From assembly GCF_024713945.1 (NCBI RefSeq), contig NC_134677.1, positions 6,513,001 to 6,577,000 on the forward strand: DNA of 64,000 bases, written 5' to 3'. Every line of letters begins with the position of its first letter. Positions within the stretch are counted from its first letter, which is position 1. This DNA is from Dermatophagoides farinae. Its lineage: Eukaryota > Arthropoda > Arachnida > Sarcoptiformes > Pyroglyphidae. Positions 1 through 13,300 of this stretch are shown here, one piece after another. The notes beneath the pieces were generated by a model, which saw only the letters and a program-made list of their open reading frames with translations, ran no database searches and was not told where the DNA came from. Made by a program: the position numbers and the translations under genes.

Positions 1-406
1 TTATAGTATAATTAAAGCCAATAATATATTTCGAAACGAAACCATTTAAGCTTTATTAGACAAAAAAAAAAGTTATACAGATTTTCTGGTCCTTGTACAT
101 ACATTGACTATGATGATGTTTCATATACTTTTGCTTTTATTTTTTATTTTATTTTTTTTGCTTGTTTTGTTTTCACTTGGCTGGTTGGTGTGTGTGTGTG
201 TGTTGCTATTTATTTTTTCCTCTATACCATCATCATCCATACAATCTATGGTTATTCTGTTCTGTTCTGAATTTCCCGAGTGACATATTAAATTATCGTA
301 TTTACTGTAATGTCTCTAACTTTATACTATTTTTTTTTTATCTTTCTGTCTCTTTCTCTTTTACCGTTTTTTTTGCAATCGGTATGAACATTTTAATGCC
401 TAATAG

Positions 407-3400
407 TTTTAAGTCCAACAGCACCGGATGAAAGCTCATCGTCTGATGATCCTCTGTTTGCTGAGCCGATTGCACCAACTCTTTCATTGGGCGAAAGAGT
501 TGCGTGGGTTAAATCATCAGGTCCAGAATTCGGTATTGTCAGATGGATTGGACGTATGCCACAGATATCAAATGATTGGACCGTTGGCATCGAATTCGTA
601 AGTTGTATATATATATTGAATTGAAATGAAAAATTGCAAAATTTTTTTTTTAATTCATCAAACAAGGATAATGCGATCGGATCCGGTGATGGAACTGTCG
701 ATGGAAGACGATATTTTGTTGCCAAAGAAAATTTTGCCAAATTTTTACCCATATCCGAATTGACAAAAGTCGATAATTATGCTGGCAGACCTAGATCAGG
801 TAAGAAATCAATTCTTTTCACATCACATTAAAACAAAAACAAAAAAAACAGAAAAACAATGATGTTATTTCAAGCGTAACTGATTGATAGTTTTGATAAT
901 AACAACTTTAACTGTCAGAATTTTTTCTTCAAAACTTTTGACTTAGATGTTCTAGTCTTTATATTTTCATTGTTGTTGTTGTTGTTGTTTTGGTAGAATT
1001 CATTTACATAAATAGGTCTTACATAGCATACAGATGCACACAATATTTGCCGTATCTTATTGTGAAAGCACATTTTTATTCCCGCAATATTTAAGCCGAT
1101 AATTTACATTTTCAATTTGACTTAATCTCCATCATCGTTACCTCTTTCACAATTCTGTTCTATTAAATTTGAAACATTATTGCAAAAAAAAATAAAGAAA
1201 ATTTCGAAAGGAGTAAGCATTCGATTTTTTTTCCACTCCACACTTTATGCTCAAATGATTTTTGTAACGGGTAACAAAAAAAAACAAAGTTTGCCAATAC
1301 TTTTATGTGTTGAATCATTATGAAAATCGAAAAATATTGGAAATTTTTTTCTTTCCACATTGAAATCGACGAATATTAACAATATGTGTATTAGCATAAA
1401 AACAATAATATAACCTTTAAATTGAAAATGAAACTAGAATCGAAAGTTTGATAGAAAATTTTATAATTTTTAGAATTTATTATGCATAAAAAATTTGAAA
1501 ATTTCCACAAAATTCAGTATCAGTTACTAATGATAGGAATCAAATTTTTTTGTTTTGTTTTCGGAATCCATCCACCCCCTTCATTTCACTTTCACATCAT
1601 TTTTTGTTGTTTTTGTGAATAAATTATTTTAGTATTTATTCATATAGTTATGCATTTTCAACACAAATGTTTAATATCACTAACTATCTCACACATACTA
1701 TCATATATCTAATTTGTTCATTAAAAATAGGTACAATGTTATCACGAATGTCAGTTCAATTGAAACCTGGCCAGTTAATTAGCATACAACGTTCACCAAC
1801 AACAACGGTTCCACATTGCTACCTCAATGCTCCTCATCACGTATGTATCGTTTCGTTTTTTTTTCATTTATTTATTTTTTTTCTGGTATTTTTTTTATAC
1901 TTTATATCAACATCATCATCTTATTCTTTTTTTTTTGATTCGACGTGGTCCAATTAAATATTTGTCATATCTATATGTCTGTGTGTGTGTGGGGAATGGG
2001 GTGGGTGTGTGTGTATCATCATGTCTAACATTTATTTTTCTCATTCATTGCCGAAAATGATGAGGATTTTTTTTTTGATTTTCATTGATATATGTCTTTT
2101 TTTCTGGTTTTTTTCTCTCTTTCTCATTTTGTATGCATTAATTTTCCACAGAAAATTAATACACAAATTTTTATTTTCCTTGACATACCATTTCGTTTCT
2201 AATTTTATTATTATTGCTAGAATTTATTAATTGTAATCAATAGATCATCTTTGAATGATAAATTCCTATGGGTGAATGTGGTGTAGGAGTGTTTGTGTCT
2301 GGATGTTTATAAGCAAAGCAGTAGAAAAAAAATTAAAGTAGTAAAAAAAACTGAATCGAAAATATTTTGATAGAAAGATGGATGGTCCAATAGATAGATA
2401 GATAGATAGATAGATTGATAGACGAGACCGATTTCGTTGAGATATAATGGAAAAACGATATATGAAATATTCGTGTATGCGTACAACGGGCCAAAAAAAA
2501 ACATCCTGGATGAATGAGAATGAGAATGAAGAATGTAGAATTTTTTCTTTTTCACTTTTTTTTCTCATTTACTTGATGCGCATTCGCTAAACAAGATGCC
2601 TATAAGTTTGGCGGTAACCAACCAAACACTGTTCAGTTATTATCTATCAATGTTTCCAATATGAACATTATTTACGATATAATATTCATTATATCAAGAG
2701 TTAATAATCATTTTCATTTTAAAAAGTGTTATGTTATTCTTTCTATTCAACTTTATCATTGTATTGTTGTGGGTGTTACAAATTTCCATTGCTTAATTAA
2801 TTAATCCTTTCAGATTCATCTTGTTTGTGTTTATCTATTCATTTCTTTCTCTTTCTCTTCCGCTCTGTGTATGTGTGTTGGTGAATGTGTTTGCATTATC
2901 AACGTTTGATTCTTTTATGATCCCTTCTATAATCAATAACAACAACAAAAAATGGTAATATTGACTATCAAAATTAAGACATTGTTATATTTTAGTTGTT
3001 TTTTTTGTTTTTGGAGAATTTCTTGCTCATTTGGAGATGGAATTAAATATATATAGTAGAGACAATAATGTGTGTTTGTGTTTCCTGTTTAATAATCATC
3101 ATAAAAAATAAAATGAATGAATTTGGTTTTTTTTTCTTCGGAGAATAAGAATCGAAATAAAGTAAACACACATACATACAAACATCATATATTTACATTC
3201 CGGAAACTGTATTAAGATTGCAATTTCATTGGAAATTGAACATTTTACAATTGGTCACTATTATTATTATTATAATTGTGACAATATGGTCATTGCGATT
3301 TTCTATCACTGGATATTCTTGTTGTATAAAATTTTTTTTTCTGCCATCTTCATTTTTTTCTTTTTTGGCAAACATTCATCCGTTTGTTCGAGAGAGAGAG

Positions 3401-6400
3401 AAAAAAAAAGAATCGCATTTTTTATTTTTATTTTCTATTTATTTTTCTATTTTTTCCTCGTTTGCGTTTGTCCATGTTTATTTTTATCATTATTATGTGA
3501 TATTTATGTTTGGACTTTATTTATTTATTTTCGTCGGTTGTCGTTTTCCACAAATACAACACACAACAATGAATGACCATTGATCTAAATGTTCTTTTTT
3601 TTCTCCATTCGTTCAAATGTAAGGGAAATATTTCAACCAAGTAATAGCGTATTGATAAATTAATAGAATTCATGTAAAATAAAAAATAAAAATTCTTTTT
3701 TTCCTTAAGAAAAAAGTCACATTATTATTGTTGTTGTTTTGTTATATTCTAAATTCTATAACCAATACGATTCTTGTGTATAAAGAATTTTATTATTGTT
3801 TTTTTTCTGGTTAGTTTCAAGTGTGGTCATATTGAATCTTACATTACACATTTCATCATCATCATTATATTATATATATATATTAAGCAGTGATAAAAGT
3901 GTTCATGGAACATTAAAAAAAAAATTCTAAAGCTTTTAATCTTGTATTCATTTACATTAACATCGTAAACGAATGGTCTAGAATAATTATCACTTGGAAT
4001 TGTGTTTGTTTGTTTGTGAGATGATGATCATGATCATGTTATGTTATTTTTTTTTATATTATAAAAAGTGTAAAATTCTGAATGAACCCATTAAAAGATG
4101 AACTCTATACTATTTTTAATTCTTTCATTTTATTTTAGTTTTTTTTCATATTTTTTTCATTTTGAAAATTGGAAAATCGCCTTATTACACATATGTTTGA
4201 AAGAAAAAGATTTTTCTTTTTCTTTTTTTTTGAAAAGTTTATGGTGTGTGTGTGAATAACACCGAAAAGAAACTTTTTTTCCTTTCCGTTTTAACGAAAA
4301 AAAAACATAATAATTCTGGTTCCAAAAAAAAGGATTAAAAAAAACTACAGTCAAAAAACATGTCATTAACAGTTCACAAAAGTGTAATAGCGATTATTTT
4401 CTACATTACACATCAACATTACAGCAGTATTCAACAAGATTGAATTTTTTTTCTTTCTCTTTCTAATTTTTTTTTTTGTATGATGGAATATAACAACTGG
4501 TAAATTACATTAATGAACACATTGACGCTATTATAATTATAATAATGAGAAAACCCTTTAGATTGATAATTGAAAGTTATTATTAAGTGTTTTAGTTCAA
4601 TATAAAAATAAATAATAATAATGATAGAGTTATTGATAATGAATGAAATAATTAAAATAGAATTGTCTCATTAATGTATAAAATGAAAAATGTGTGTGTT
4701 TGGACCAAGTCACCGTAATGAATGAGATGAAAAATTATTATTCACTTCAATGAACCGGAATCACTACGAATCAAAAAAAAAAAAAAGAAAAAAAATATCG
4801 CAATAACGCCATCTATCGACATCAATGGATGGCGAATAATTTATTTACAAAATTCTTTAAATTTTTCTTTTTTCTTGAACATTTTTTTTAATTAATATTC
4901 TAAATTTTATATATTACCAATAGGTTGGACACGATGTACATTCACCAAACAATCGACATTGTCAATGTCATAGTTGTAATCATCCATGTGCTCACATTTG
5001 CAAAACAAGAAAACCTAAAGGCAAACGATGGACCGAAGATATGGCCCATATGTGCCATTTTTCAAGCAAACCTCATGCAAGTATGTGCTGTGGTGGTGAA
5101 GATCTGGCTACAGCATCCGAACCAATCAAGGAACCTGGTGCCAGTTGGAGACATAGTGAAGTAATCAGCTCATTGAGAACGGTACCAACGGAAATCATTC
5201 ACCAACGTAAATCTACGATCACTCATTCATCCATCACTATGCATCAGATTAAAGAACCGGAAATATTGATGAAAAAATCATCATCAACAAAGCAACAAAA
5301 TGCCGATTCTTCACCCAATTTTCAGCGTGAACAGTTAGATTCTGCCCTTCTTGAACGTACCGGGTCGGATCTTTCAATATCAAGTCTTCCGTCGAGCAGT
5401 TCAGTAGCTGATATTTATATTGGTCGTTCAGTATTAACTGATGAATCGGATATCGATTCCGAGACGGAAAGAAGTCTTGATTCGAATGCTAAAGCAAATA
5501 ATAAACAAGGCTTTCGTTCACTTGTGGCTTGCTTTTTAGCAAATTCATTACGGCTAAAATCGATAAAATCACATTCAGAAAAACGTAATAACAACAAAAT
5601 AAATAAACCAGCAGATCGGAGTCATATGAGGAGGCGTAAATTTCCCGATAAACATCATCATGATTATCACCCACAAGAGGCTCATCCACATCATCATCAT
5701 CATGAAAATAGAAAAGTAAGAAAAAACAGGCCAATACAAAGGCTTGGATTAAGTTCCACTGATACCAGCTATAATATCGACATTCCAAGTAGTGTTCCAA
5801 ATACTCAACAAAACAACAGTCTTTCATCGGATATCTCTCATCAGCAAATCAATGATGGACATCCTTCCCCATTACCTCCTCCTCCTTCTCTTCCTCTTCA
5901 AAACCCCCTTTTGGCTTCACAATCACAATCATTAACAACGGCCTTTTCACCTCGATTTCATCCATGTAATTCAAAAACGAATTTTTATGCTTCAAAAAGT
6001 TCGCCTTATCGCATGACTGAAATGATGCAACAACATCATATTGATGGACATATTTCGGAAGAGATAACAAATAGTAGTAGCAGTAGCACACAAAGAAATA
6101 CTCGTACAGAATCGAGCGATAAACGAACATCTAATTATGCTAGTAGTGAAAATTTTCAATCACCACGTCGAAGGCGTAATAAAGGACCGGCTCCAAAACC
6201 GCCCAAAACTGGTAACAATTATCGACAACGAACAGAATGTTCCAGTAGTCCTATGTCAAATAATGATGCCGTATCCACTTCATGTAATTCTTTTCCCCAA
6301 AGTCTTTCGAATTCTAGTTTAACGACAAATTGTAGCTCTAAAGCACAAGTTATCGTAACAAAAAGCCCTATTCAACACCCGCCAAATCTGGTTCGATCAT

Positions 6401-9338
6401 TGTCTGAGCATAAACAATTGAATATGAAAAATTTAATTAATGCATTACCATCGTACCGAAGCGAAGTCAATTTACAAGAAGTGATTTCAAATAAATTAGA
6501 CATTGATGAATCGAAAAAAAATAGACTCGAAGTTTCTGATGAAATTGATGATAAATCGAATATTAGAAAGGACGATATTGAATCTATATATGAGATTCCG
6601 TTGTGTGGTAAAGAATTACTTGAGAAAGATATTTTACCCATGCTTCCAGAGAAAACATTTGATCCTTTAAAAGTTTTCGGATGTACAATGAATGCTGAGA
6701 CTAAACGATTGGAATCTAATCAAATACAAAATTCATCACCAAGTATAAGTAGAAGTAAATCCATGCCATTTGCTAAATACACATGTTGTGTTTTTCATTG
6801 GAAAGAATATTTAGCTACATTGACTGAAAATCAGAAAAATGATAAATCTATTCCATGTCCAGAACGAGAATTATGTGACGTGCTATTAGTCGATGATCTA
6901 TGTGATTGCAAAACAGATACTGAATTGATTAGTAATCTTACTAATGCATTGCTCAGCCCTAAGCACAGTGTTCGTTTTAAGAAAAATGATTTCCAACTAC
7001 GAAAATCAACAACAGAACATTCAAAAAATGGAAAAGAAACTATTGATAATCTTTTAAATGAGATGAACAATTTTGAATTGATACGCGTTATGTCGGATGG
7101 TTCTTTGACCAACACAACCAGTGCGACAACTGTAGTCGAATATATTCACAATGATCAAATAGATGATTCAAAATCTCATCATAGTAACGAACCAGTATCG
7201 CATAATTTAAAAGGTAAAATTTGATATGCTTTATCATGACTTGAACATTTATCTTGAATTTTTTTTCCATAGATGTATTTTGTCAAACGAGTTTTAAAAA
7301 TTCTCCCGAAAAATTTTCACGCCGTTGTAAACATAAACATTGTCGATGTAGGACATTAAGATATCGAAATCATCGGAAAGATTGTCGCCATCAATATGCA
7401 TGTACTCTGCATAATGAATATTGTTCATCAACAGCCGCGAATCCATTGTATTTTGCTGCAGAGAAAAAATGTTCAAACGTTTGGCTAACTAGTAGCACAT
7501 CTGATCATTCATTATCATCATTATCTTCTTCAAATTCCACATTATCTGAAACACCATCGGCAATACGTACTACAAATGAAATGATCACTTTGAATAATCC
7601 ATTGAAAAATCATCTTTCTCCAATGAATATATGGGCACCTCCTCTAATCACAAAATTCAACAGACCATGTACTGATGTCATTGGTAACGGGAAAAAAGAT
7701 TCGCTTGAAGATTCGATACAATCAGATCGGTCGACAATAAGCACTGAAAAATTATTCAAAAGTGCTCAAAGTCATAGTTTGATGCAAACGTTTCCTGTGA
7801 ACCATCATTTTTCGTCAGAAACATTGAAAAAATCTACAGATTGTATGTCGACTTTTAATGGTTAGTATTATTCAATTCAATTTTTATGATTCTAGCTATA
7901 AGAATTGTATTAAATTTTATTAGATGTTCCTAACGAATTTGGCAATAAAAATGACTATTCATGGTCAAGATGTCTCTTATCACAATTGGAAATCGCTATC
8001 GCTAATGGCGATCATCAAAGAGCTGCTGTTCTAGCTAAAGAGCTTGCTTTTAAAAAGGTTAATTGCTCTTTAACTGGAAAATTTGCTCCAGGTCAATGTG
8101 ACATTATATCTGGTTGCGATTCTCCAATAGTGTAAGTTTTAACTATCGATTCGGTAATAAAATGTGTTCATTTTTTAAATTACAAATATATAGAACATAT
8201 CTTTATATTGAGGATAAAATATCTCACAAAGGACCCATTCCATTTCAGCTATATCCATCAATGACTGTAAAAATGCTAAAAATAAAGGTAATTTGTCTAT
8301 CGATATCATAAACTATTCATTTCTTTGAATTTAAATCTATCAAAGGTGGAAAAAGAATTTGATGTCCCCGGAGAATTGCAACAATGGATTTTTGGTAAAA
8401 ACTTGGCCATAAACATGGATGCTTCTTTATCTTCATATGGTATCACTCATTCTGGATGTCCAATATTTCTTCAAATCAAAATGTTGGATGAGAATGAAAA
8501 AGAATACACTTTGAATCAATCTTCAACATTGGCTGAAACGTCTGATTGTAAATTAATGGATAATGAAACAACAGAAACTAATGGTGATCTTTTCGAAAAA
8601 GATGATGATAGTATTTATGAGTCGTTAAGACCAACCGACGAGCTGCCACCATATTCAACGGAAGAAATATCCGATAACAAAGCTCATGTTCAATTAGTGA
8701 ATGATGAAAAATCAACAATAAATTACATTCAAAATCCATTAGCATCATTGGATTTCGATGCGCTAAATAGCGTTTCATCTCGAACTAGTTTCAATGAAAC
8801 TATTCACACCACTTCGAGTGAGCAGAATTTTCCAACAAACTCAGCCAAAAGTTTTTTCTATCAAGAAACTGGTGCACCTCCATATAAAAATGAGCTCGTA
8901 TTTGAAAGTTTGAATTTTGTCAATGAAATGTTGCCTAGAGTAGAGGAAGAAAATGAAGAAGAACTTGAAGAATATGATGAAGACAATGAACATGACGATC
9001 AACAGCATTCCAAAATTACCACTAATCAGAATGGAAAAGACCATCATCTGATTGAACAATTTGAATGTCTTAAATGTCTGAAACAAATTGATATGCGAGA
9101 CATCATTATCTTGAAAAAATGCAATCACACCTATTGCCGGTATTTATATCAAACATTATTCTGTCTTTATTATGGTTTCTAATTAACTTCATAATATTTT
9201 TTTTATTGATACAGTAATTGCTTGCAAAATTCGATTGAATTAAATGAACAAGATCAAATAAAATGTCCAGCTTGTGATAGTGCATTTGAAAATAAGGAAA
9301 TTAATGATTACCTTGAAAAACAACATCCATTGGAATGA
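407..9338 (+). CDS. CAP-Gly / HOIL-1-like UBL / RING protein (5' partial)
   Basis: Nine exons in one continuous frame: about 407-597 (start 407 or 422 is uncertain; earlier exons lie outside the window), 667-799, 1731-1840, 4924-7213, 7273-7860, 7924-8131, 8194-8287, 8346-9139, 9215-9338; about 1504 visible residues. Seen: a CAP-Gly domain in the first 85 residues (GERVAWVKS, then DGTVDGRRYF), two Cys/His-rich patches (about 4951-5092 and 7321-7428), a long low-complexity middle with PPPP and APKPPK motifs, then a HOIL-1-like helical segment (AIANGDHQRAAVLAKEL) followed by a ubiquitin-like fold (VPGELQQWIFGKNLA), an acidic stretch, and a complete C3HC4 RING (CLKC, CNHTYC, CPAC). Known families: CYLD uses CAP-Gly domains, and HOIL-1/RBCK1 uses LTM-UBL-RBR in linear ubiquitin signalling. 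Inference: a cytoplasmic ubiquitin-pathway scaffold or E3. Odd: the stop follows RING1, so no IBR or RING2. Confidence 0.85.
800..1730 (+). other. Intron of the CAP-Gly/RING gene (931 nt)
   Basis: Runs from a GT donor after the phase-1 end of the second visible exon to a TAG acceptor before 1731. It holds AT-rich sequence, a short GTT repeat near 975 and poly(A) runs. I see no exon or RNA gene in it. Confidence 0.7.
1841..4923 (+). other. Long intron of the CAP-Gly/RING gene (3083 nt)
   Basis: By far the longest intron in the window, separating the CAP-Gly exons from the large central exon. It holds TG-rich stretches (about 1978-2015), a (GATA)n tract at 2391-2415, many poly(T) runs and a short inverted repeat at 4807-4834. 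No ORF in it looks coding. A long intron at this place could hold enhancers or an internal promoter, but nothing in the sequence proves it. Confidence 0.65.
2391..2415. repeat. (GATA)n microsatellite
   Basis: A tract of about six perfect TAGA/GATA units inside the long intron of the first gene. It should be polymorphic; no function is indicated. Confidence 0.9.
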
Positions 9339-9361
9339 ATAATAATAATAAAAACAATTGC

Positions 9362-9367
9362 AATAAA
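9362..9367 (+). terminator. Poly(A) signal of the CAP-Gly/RING gene
   Basis: An AATAAA hexamer 24 nt after the stop codon, in a run of AAT/ATA repeats. Its position supports a very short 3' UTR and argues that the gene truly ends after the RING. Confidence 0.55.
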
Positions 9368-10313
9368 AAAAATGAATTGTCATTCATTCAGGTATTTACT
9401 TTAATATGGAATAATTATTAATCTAATGATTTTCATATATTTAGAAAAATTTCTGAAAAATGGCCATATTGGATCATCATAGATTTTATGTAGCACAACT
9501 GATGTGATATAACTTGAAGAATAATTACATATAATGTTTGATCAACGCTACAACGTGTACGAAAACCAAACAAAACAAAAAAAAATCGGTTGAACCAGGT
9601 GCCTTTTGTAATGATTCTCAATGAGAATGAAATCACGAAATCCCAACATAACATTGCTGAAATATGAAAACCAAACGTCTTTCTTCAAACTTTTTCTATA
9701 GCCAAATATATATATTTTTCCGGTTCATTGTTACTGAAGATGGTTCTAAATCATTATGATCATTGCGTCAATATGTTGCTATCATTTTTACATATTATAT
9801 TCCACTTATTTAGGCACAAAAATATTCTATATTCATTACAAGTGGAACATATTATATGACATTTAAATCATCCAAAAACAAAGTATTTATTGTAGACAAA
9901 AATGAAAGAATAATTGTTTACCATATTGTTTTGATTTTCGATATTCATTATTTATACATTGTTGTCAACTATTATTAGTGAAATCATCATTCATTCACAA
10001 TATATATCATTATATTATTCTATCATCTATATTGTTTGCATAATCGATTGAAATTGTTTTTTTTTTGTTTGTTGAATTTGTTGATTTTATTTCCTATGGA
10101 AAAAAAACACGAACACAACTCCCACAAAAAAATATATTCATTCTATTTTTATAAATGGAAAATTATCATCATCAACATTATATAAATCAAAAAATAAAAT
10201 CACTCATATTTTCCGCCAAGTTTTAATCTTCACATTATTTTTCCACCTACTGTCAAAAGATGGCAGATAAATCTCCAGAATACAGTTATATCGAACAGTC
10301 AATTCGATTCAAG

Positions 10314-10337
10314 TACAGTAATAATATAGTATTACTG
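10314..10337. repeat. Short perfect inverted repeat
   Basis: ACAGTAATA and TATTACTGT flank a 6-nt spacer, giving a 9-bp stem. It lies in noncoding sequence and is probably incidental in AT-rich DNA. Confidence 0.6.
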
Positions 10338-13300
10338 TATTACTGTATAAGACTCTTTATCCATCCAAAATTTATTAGTAAAAAGATCAACGAATCTATA
10401 TTCTGTAATCATTATAGATTGATTGATTGATTTATTCAGAAAAAAATAATGGTCAAGCAGCTTGTTTGTTAAAAACATACAAACACACTTGTGCCTAATG
10501 AATCAGACTATTCGGTCATAATAACAATATATACATTCATACAAATTAGTTTCGATCGCGAGATGAATTTCAAATAGCAATTTGATATTTTTTTTTCAAA
10601 TTCTGAATAACAATAAGGGATATAGAATATCAATAGAATTTTATGCCTGGAAGCAAAATGAAATTTGTTTTAACGAAATAAAGTGACCACTGGCAGACGA
10701 GGCCAACATCTTAGTGCAAATAAATTTGATTAAAACTTCAATATATTTATTATTTTTCAATGTATCAGCATTGTAATGAAATTAGATTATTGAACTTCAC
10801 TTGAACAACGACATTGTCCTCATGTCAACATGAATTGTTTTCAAGCACGTTGCATTCATCAAACAAAAAAAAATTTTGCATTTAAATGGTCATTCAAATT
10901 GAAATTTTAAAATTTTTCAAATTTTAATCCTCAAGAATATTTTGAAACAATATAATATACGGAATGCTACATATATCCTACAGAGAAAAAAAATTCTTGA
11001 AAAAAATACATGAATTCTATAAATCTGAACACATCTCCGAATGTCTGAATAATATATTGTAAAAAAAATAGGCAAAAAAAAGGCAAATTGGACATTATTA
11101 ATGAAAATATGAAAGAATGCCTTTTTTTATTTGAGAATCGATCAAACACACACACACACAAAAACACAAATAAATCCGATACAATAGCAATAGATTTTCC
11201 ATTATTATTTCTCGTTACATTTGTATATATGGAATGAAATAATTTCAGCGTAAAATATTTAATATATTGCTCATTGTAATACTATGCAATACTATTAAGA
11301 ATATTCCATTTCTCATGGAAAAATATAATTTGTTTTGAACATCAGAATATTGATTTATTAGTTTATAAAAAGCCTATCGAAGCTTATTGATCAAAATGAA
11401 TGAATGAATGAATGAACCAGAATGAATTGGTTATGATTATTATATTGGCCATATCGGTTTTGTTCAACAAGAAAGATTATTTTTATTATATTATTATTAT
11501 TTGGTTGGTCAGAATCGGAAAATAAAACAAAAATTGGTCGATCGGTTGGTAGTTGGATAGATGGATGGATGGATGGATAAATGAATCGAAAAGTATTGAG
11601 AGGATGAATAATTCTTTTCTTCACATACATGAGAACAATGAGATCATTTTCATTTAGTAGTTTTGTGGTCTAATGATGTCCGTTTGCTTGCTGTGGTGAA
11701 TGGATGCCACATATTTATAGACATAATTAGAATAAAGTTGTCCAAAAACGAAAGGATAGAATAGTCAAAAAAGAAAAACTTTTCTTTAGGGTTGAAAGGA
11801 AATCCCTACAATAATTTACTATCATTTAGATGGAAAAATAGAAGCTTATATACGTAGTGTATTTGTGTATGTATGTGTGTGTTCTATGATTCAAATAAAC
11901 AAAAACGTCCACTGATACATGTTGGAGACAAAGATGATCTTTTGTCTTTTTTTTTGAAACTGAAATTCAATTTGTGGTATCTCTATACTAATATCGTCAA
12001 TACTAACAACAACAACAACTTGTGTGGTTCATCTATCTAATTATTATAATTTCACTTTTAGACTGACTTTACTTTAGGCCCTCTCATCACATTGTCGTTA
12101 TTTATACAATTCATTTATGTATACCATAAAAACAATTGGACAATAGTGATCGATGTGAATTTTCTAGCTATACAGCAGAAACAATGCAATACTAAATTCT
12201 AGTCAAAAACAACAATAATTCTAACAAACAAAAAAAAAGTTGTATTCTTAGGCTAAGTATTATAATGCCAAGAATCGAATAAATTGTTTGTCTAGCTGCC
12301 AATAATTGTATTCATACGATAGAATATTTCTGAATATAAAAACAAAATGATGATTATATTCCAATGATTATGAGGGCAAGTTATCTATGAAATTTATCCA
12401 AAAGTCAAAATTTAAATAACTTTTACTTGTGAATGATTATGTAACCACATTATATTCATACAACAATAATGAATAAATGTAATGTGCATAAGTTCTAAAT
12501 TCTGACTTTGATGTGACAAATTGGTGGGATAATTTAAAAGTGTCTAACTTGATGAGCGAACATTATATATTGTGATGATGAAAGCAACGACGACAAAGAC
12601 GACGACAATCAATGCAGACGATAATGATTCAACTAAGATGAACTAAATTGAATCATTAGGAAGTTTGGTAGGAAGAAACATTGTATGTTAATTAAAATAC
12701 ATTTCATTCTACTCAGCGACGACGACAATGACGATGATGATGATCATGATGATGACATGAAATGACGATGATGAAAACGAAACGAATCTAGATATGAACA
12801 TAGAATTACAATTTGATATGGTTCACATTTGTGTTTTATCATCCCATCATATCTTGATCAAAATTATTCTCGACAAATTTAACCTGAATCAGGAAGGTGG
12901 ATTGAAAATATTCTATCCATAAAGGAATGAAATCTATTCAAGTGAAAGATTTTTTTTTCAAACAAAACAAAAATTTAAATCAAAAACGAATTTAGTCAAT
13001 TTCATCATCATATGTAGCTGTCAATTTCATTCGGTCGCATCAATGATTACGGAATTCATCCCGGAATAATGGTTTTATGACAGTTTTTTTTTGTTATTTT
13101 CGTTCTCCCAGAACTTTATCCAAATGTGTGTGTGTGTGTTTAGATATATCATTCATTACCATAAATATAATCTTTTGTTTTGGCTTGCGTCTAATTTCTC
13201 ATGAAAAGACTTCAATTTGAATGAATAGTTTTAGCGATGATAGTGAATAACACTGAAATATAACCATGGAAAAAAAATTGTAAGTGAGATTCTTTTCCTT

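Noticed and set aside
1667-2230. Open frames of 77-96 codons extending the third exon into the intron
   Set aside because: Only 1731-1840 is coding; the extension is T-rich intron after a GTATGT donor.
5489-6130. Antisense frames over the large CAP-Gly/RING exon
   Set aside because: Shadows of the plus-strand coding sequence with His/Asp repeat complements.
11638-11660. TGAGATCATTTT, matching the 5' twelve bases of the bantam microRNA
   Set aside because: The rest of the mature sequence does not match and no complementary arm lies within about 100 nt, so no precursor hairpin.
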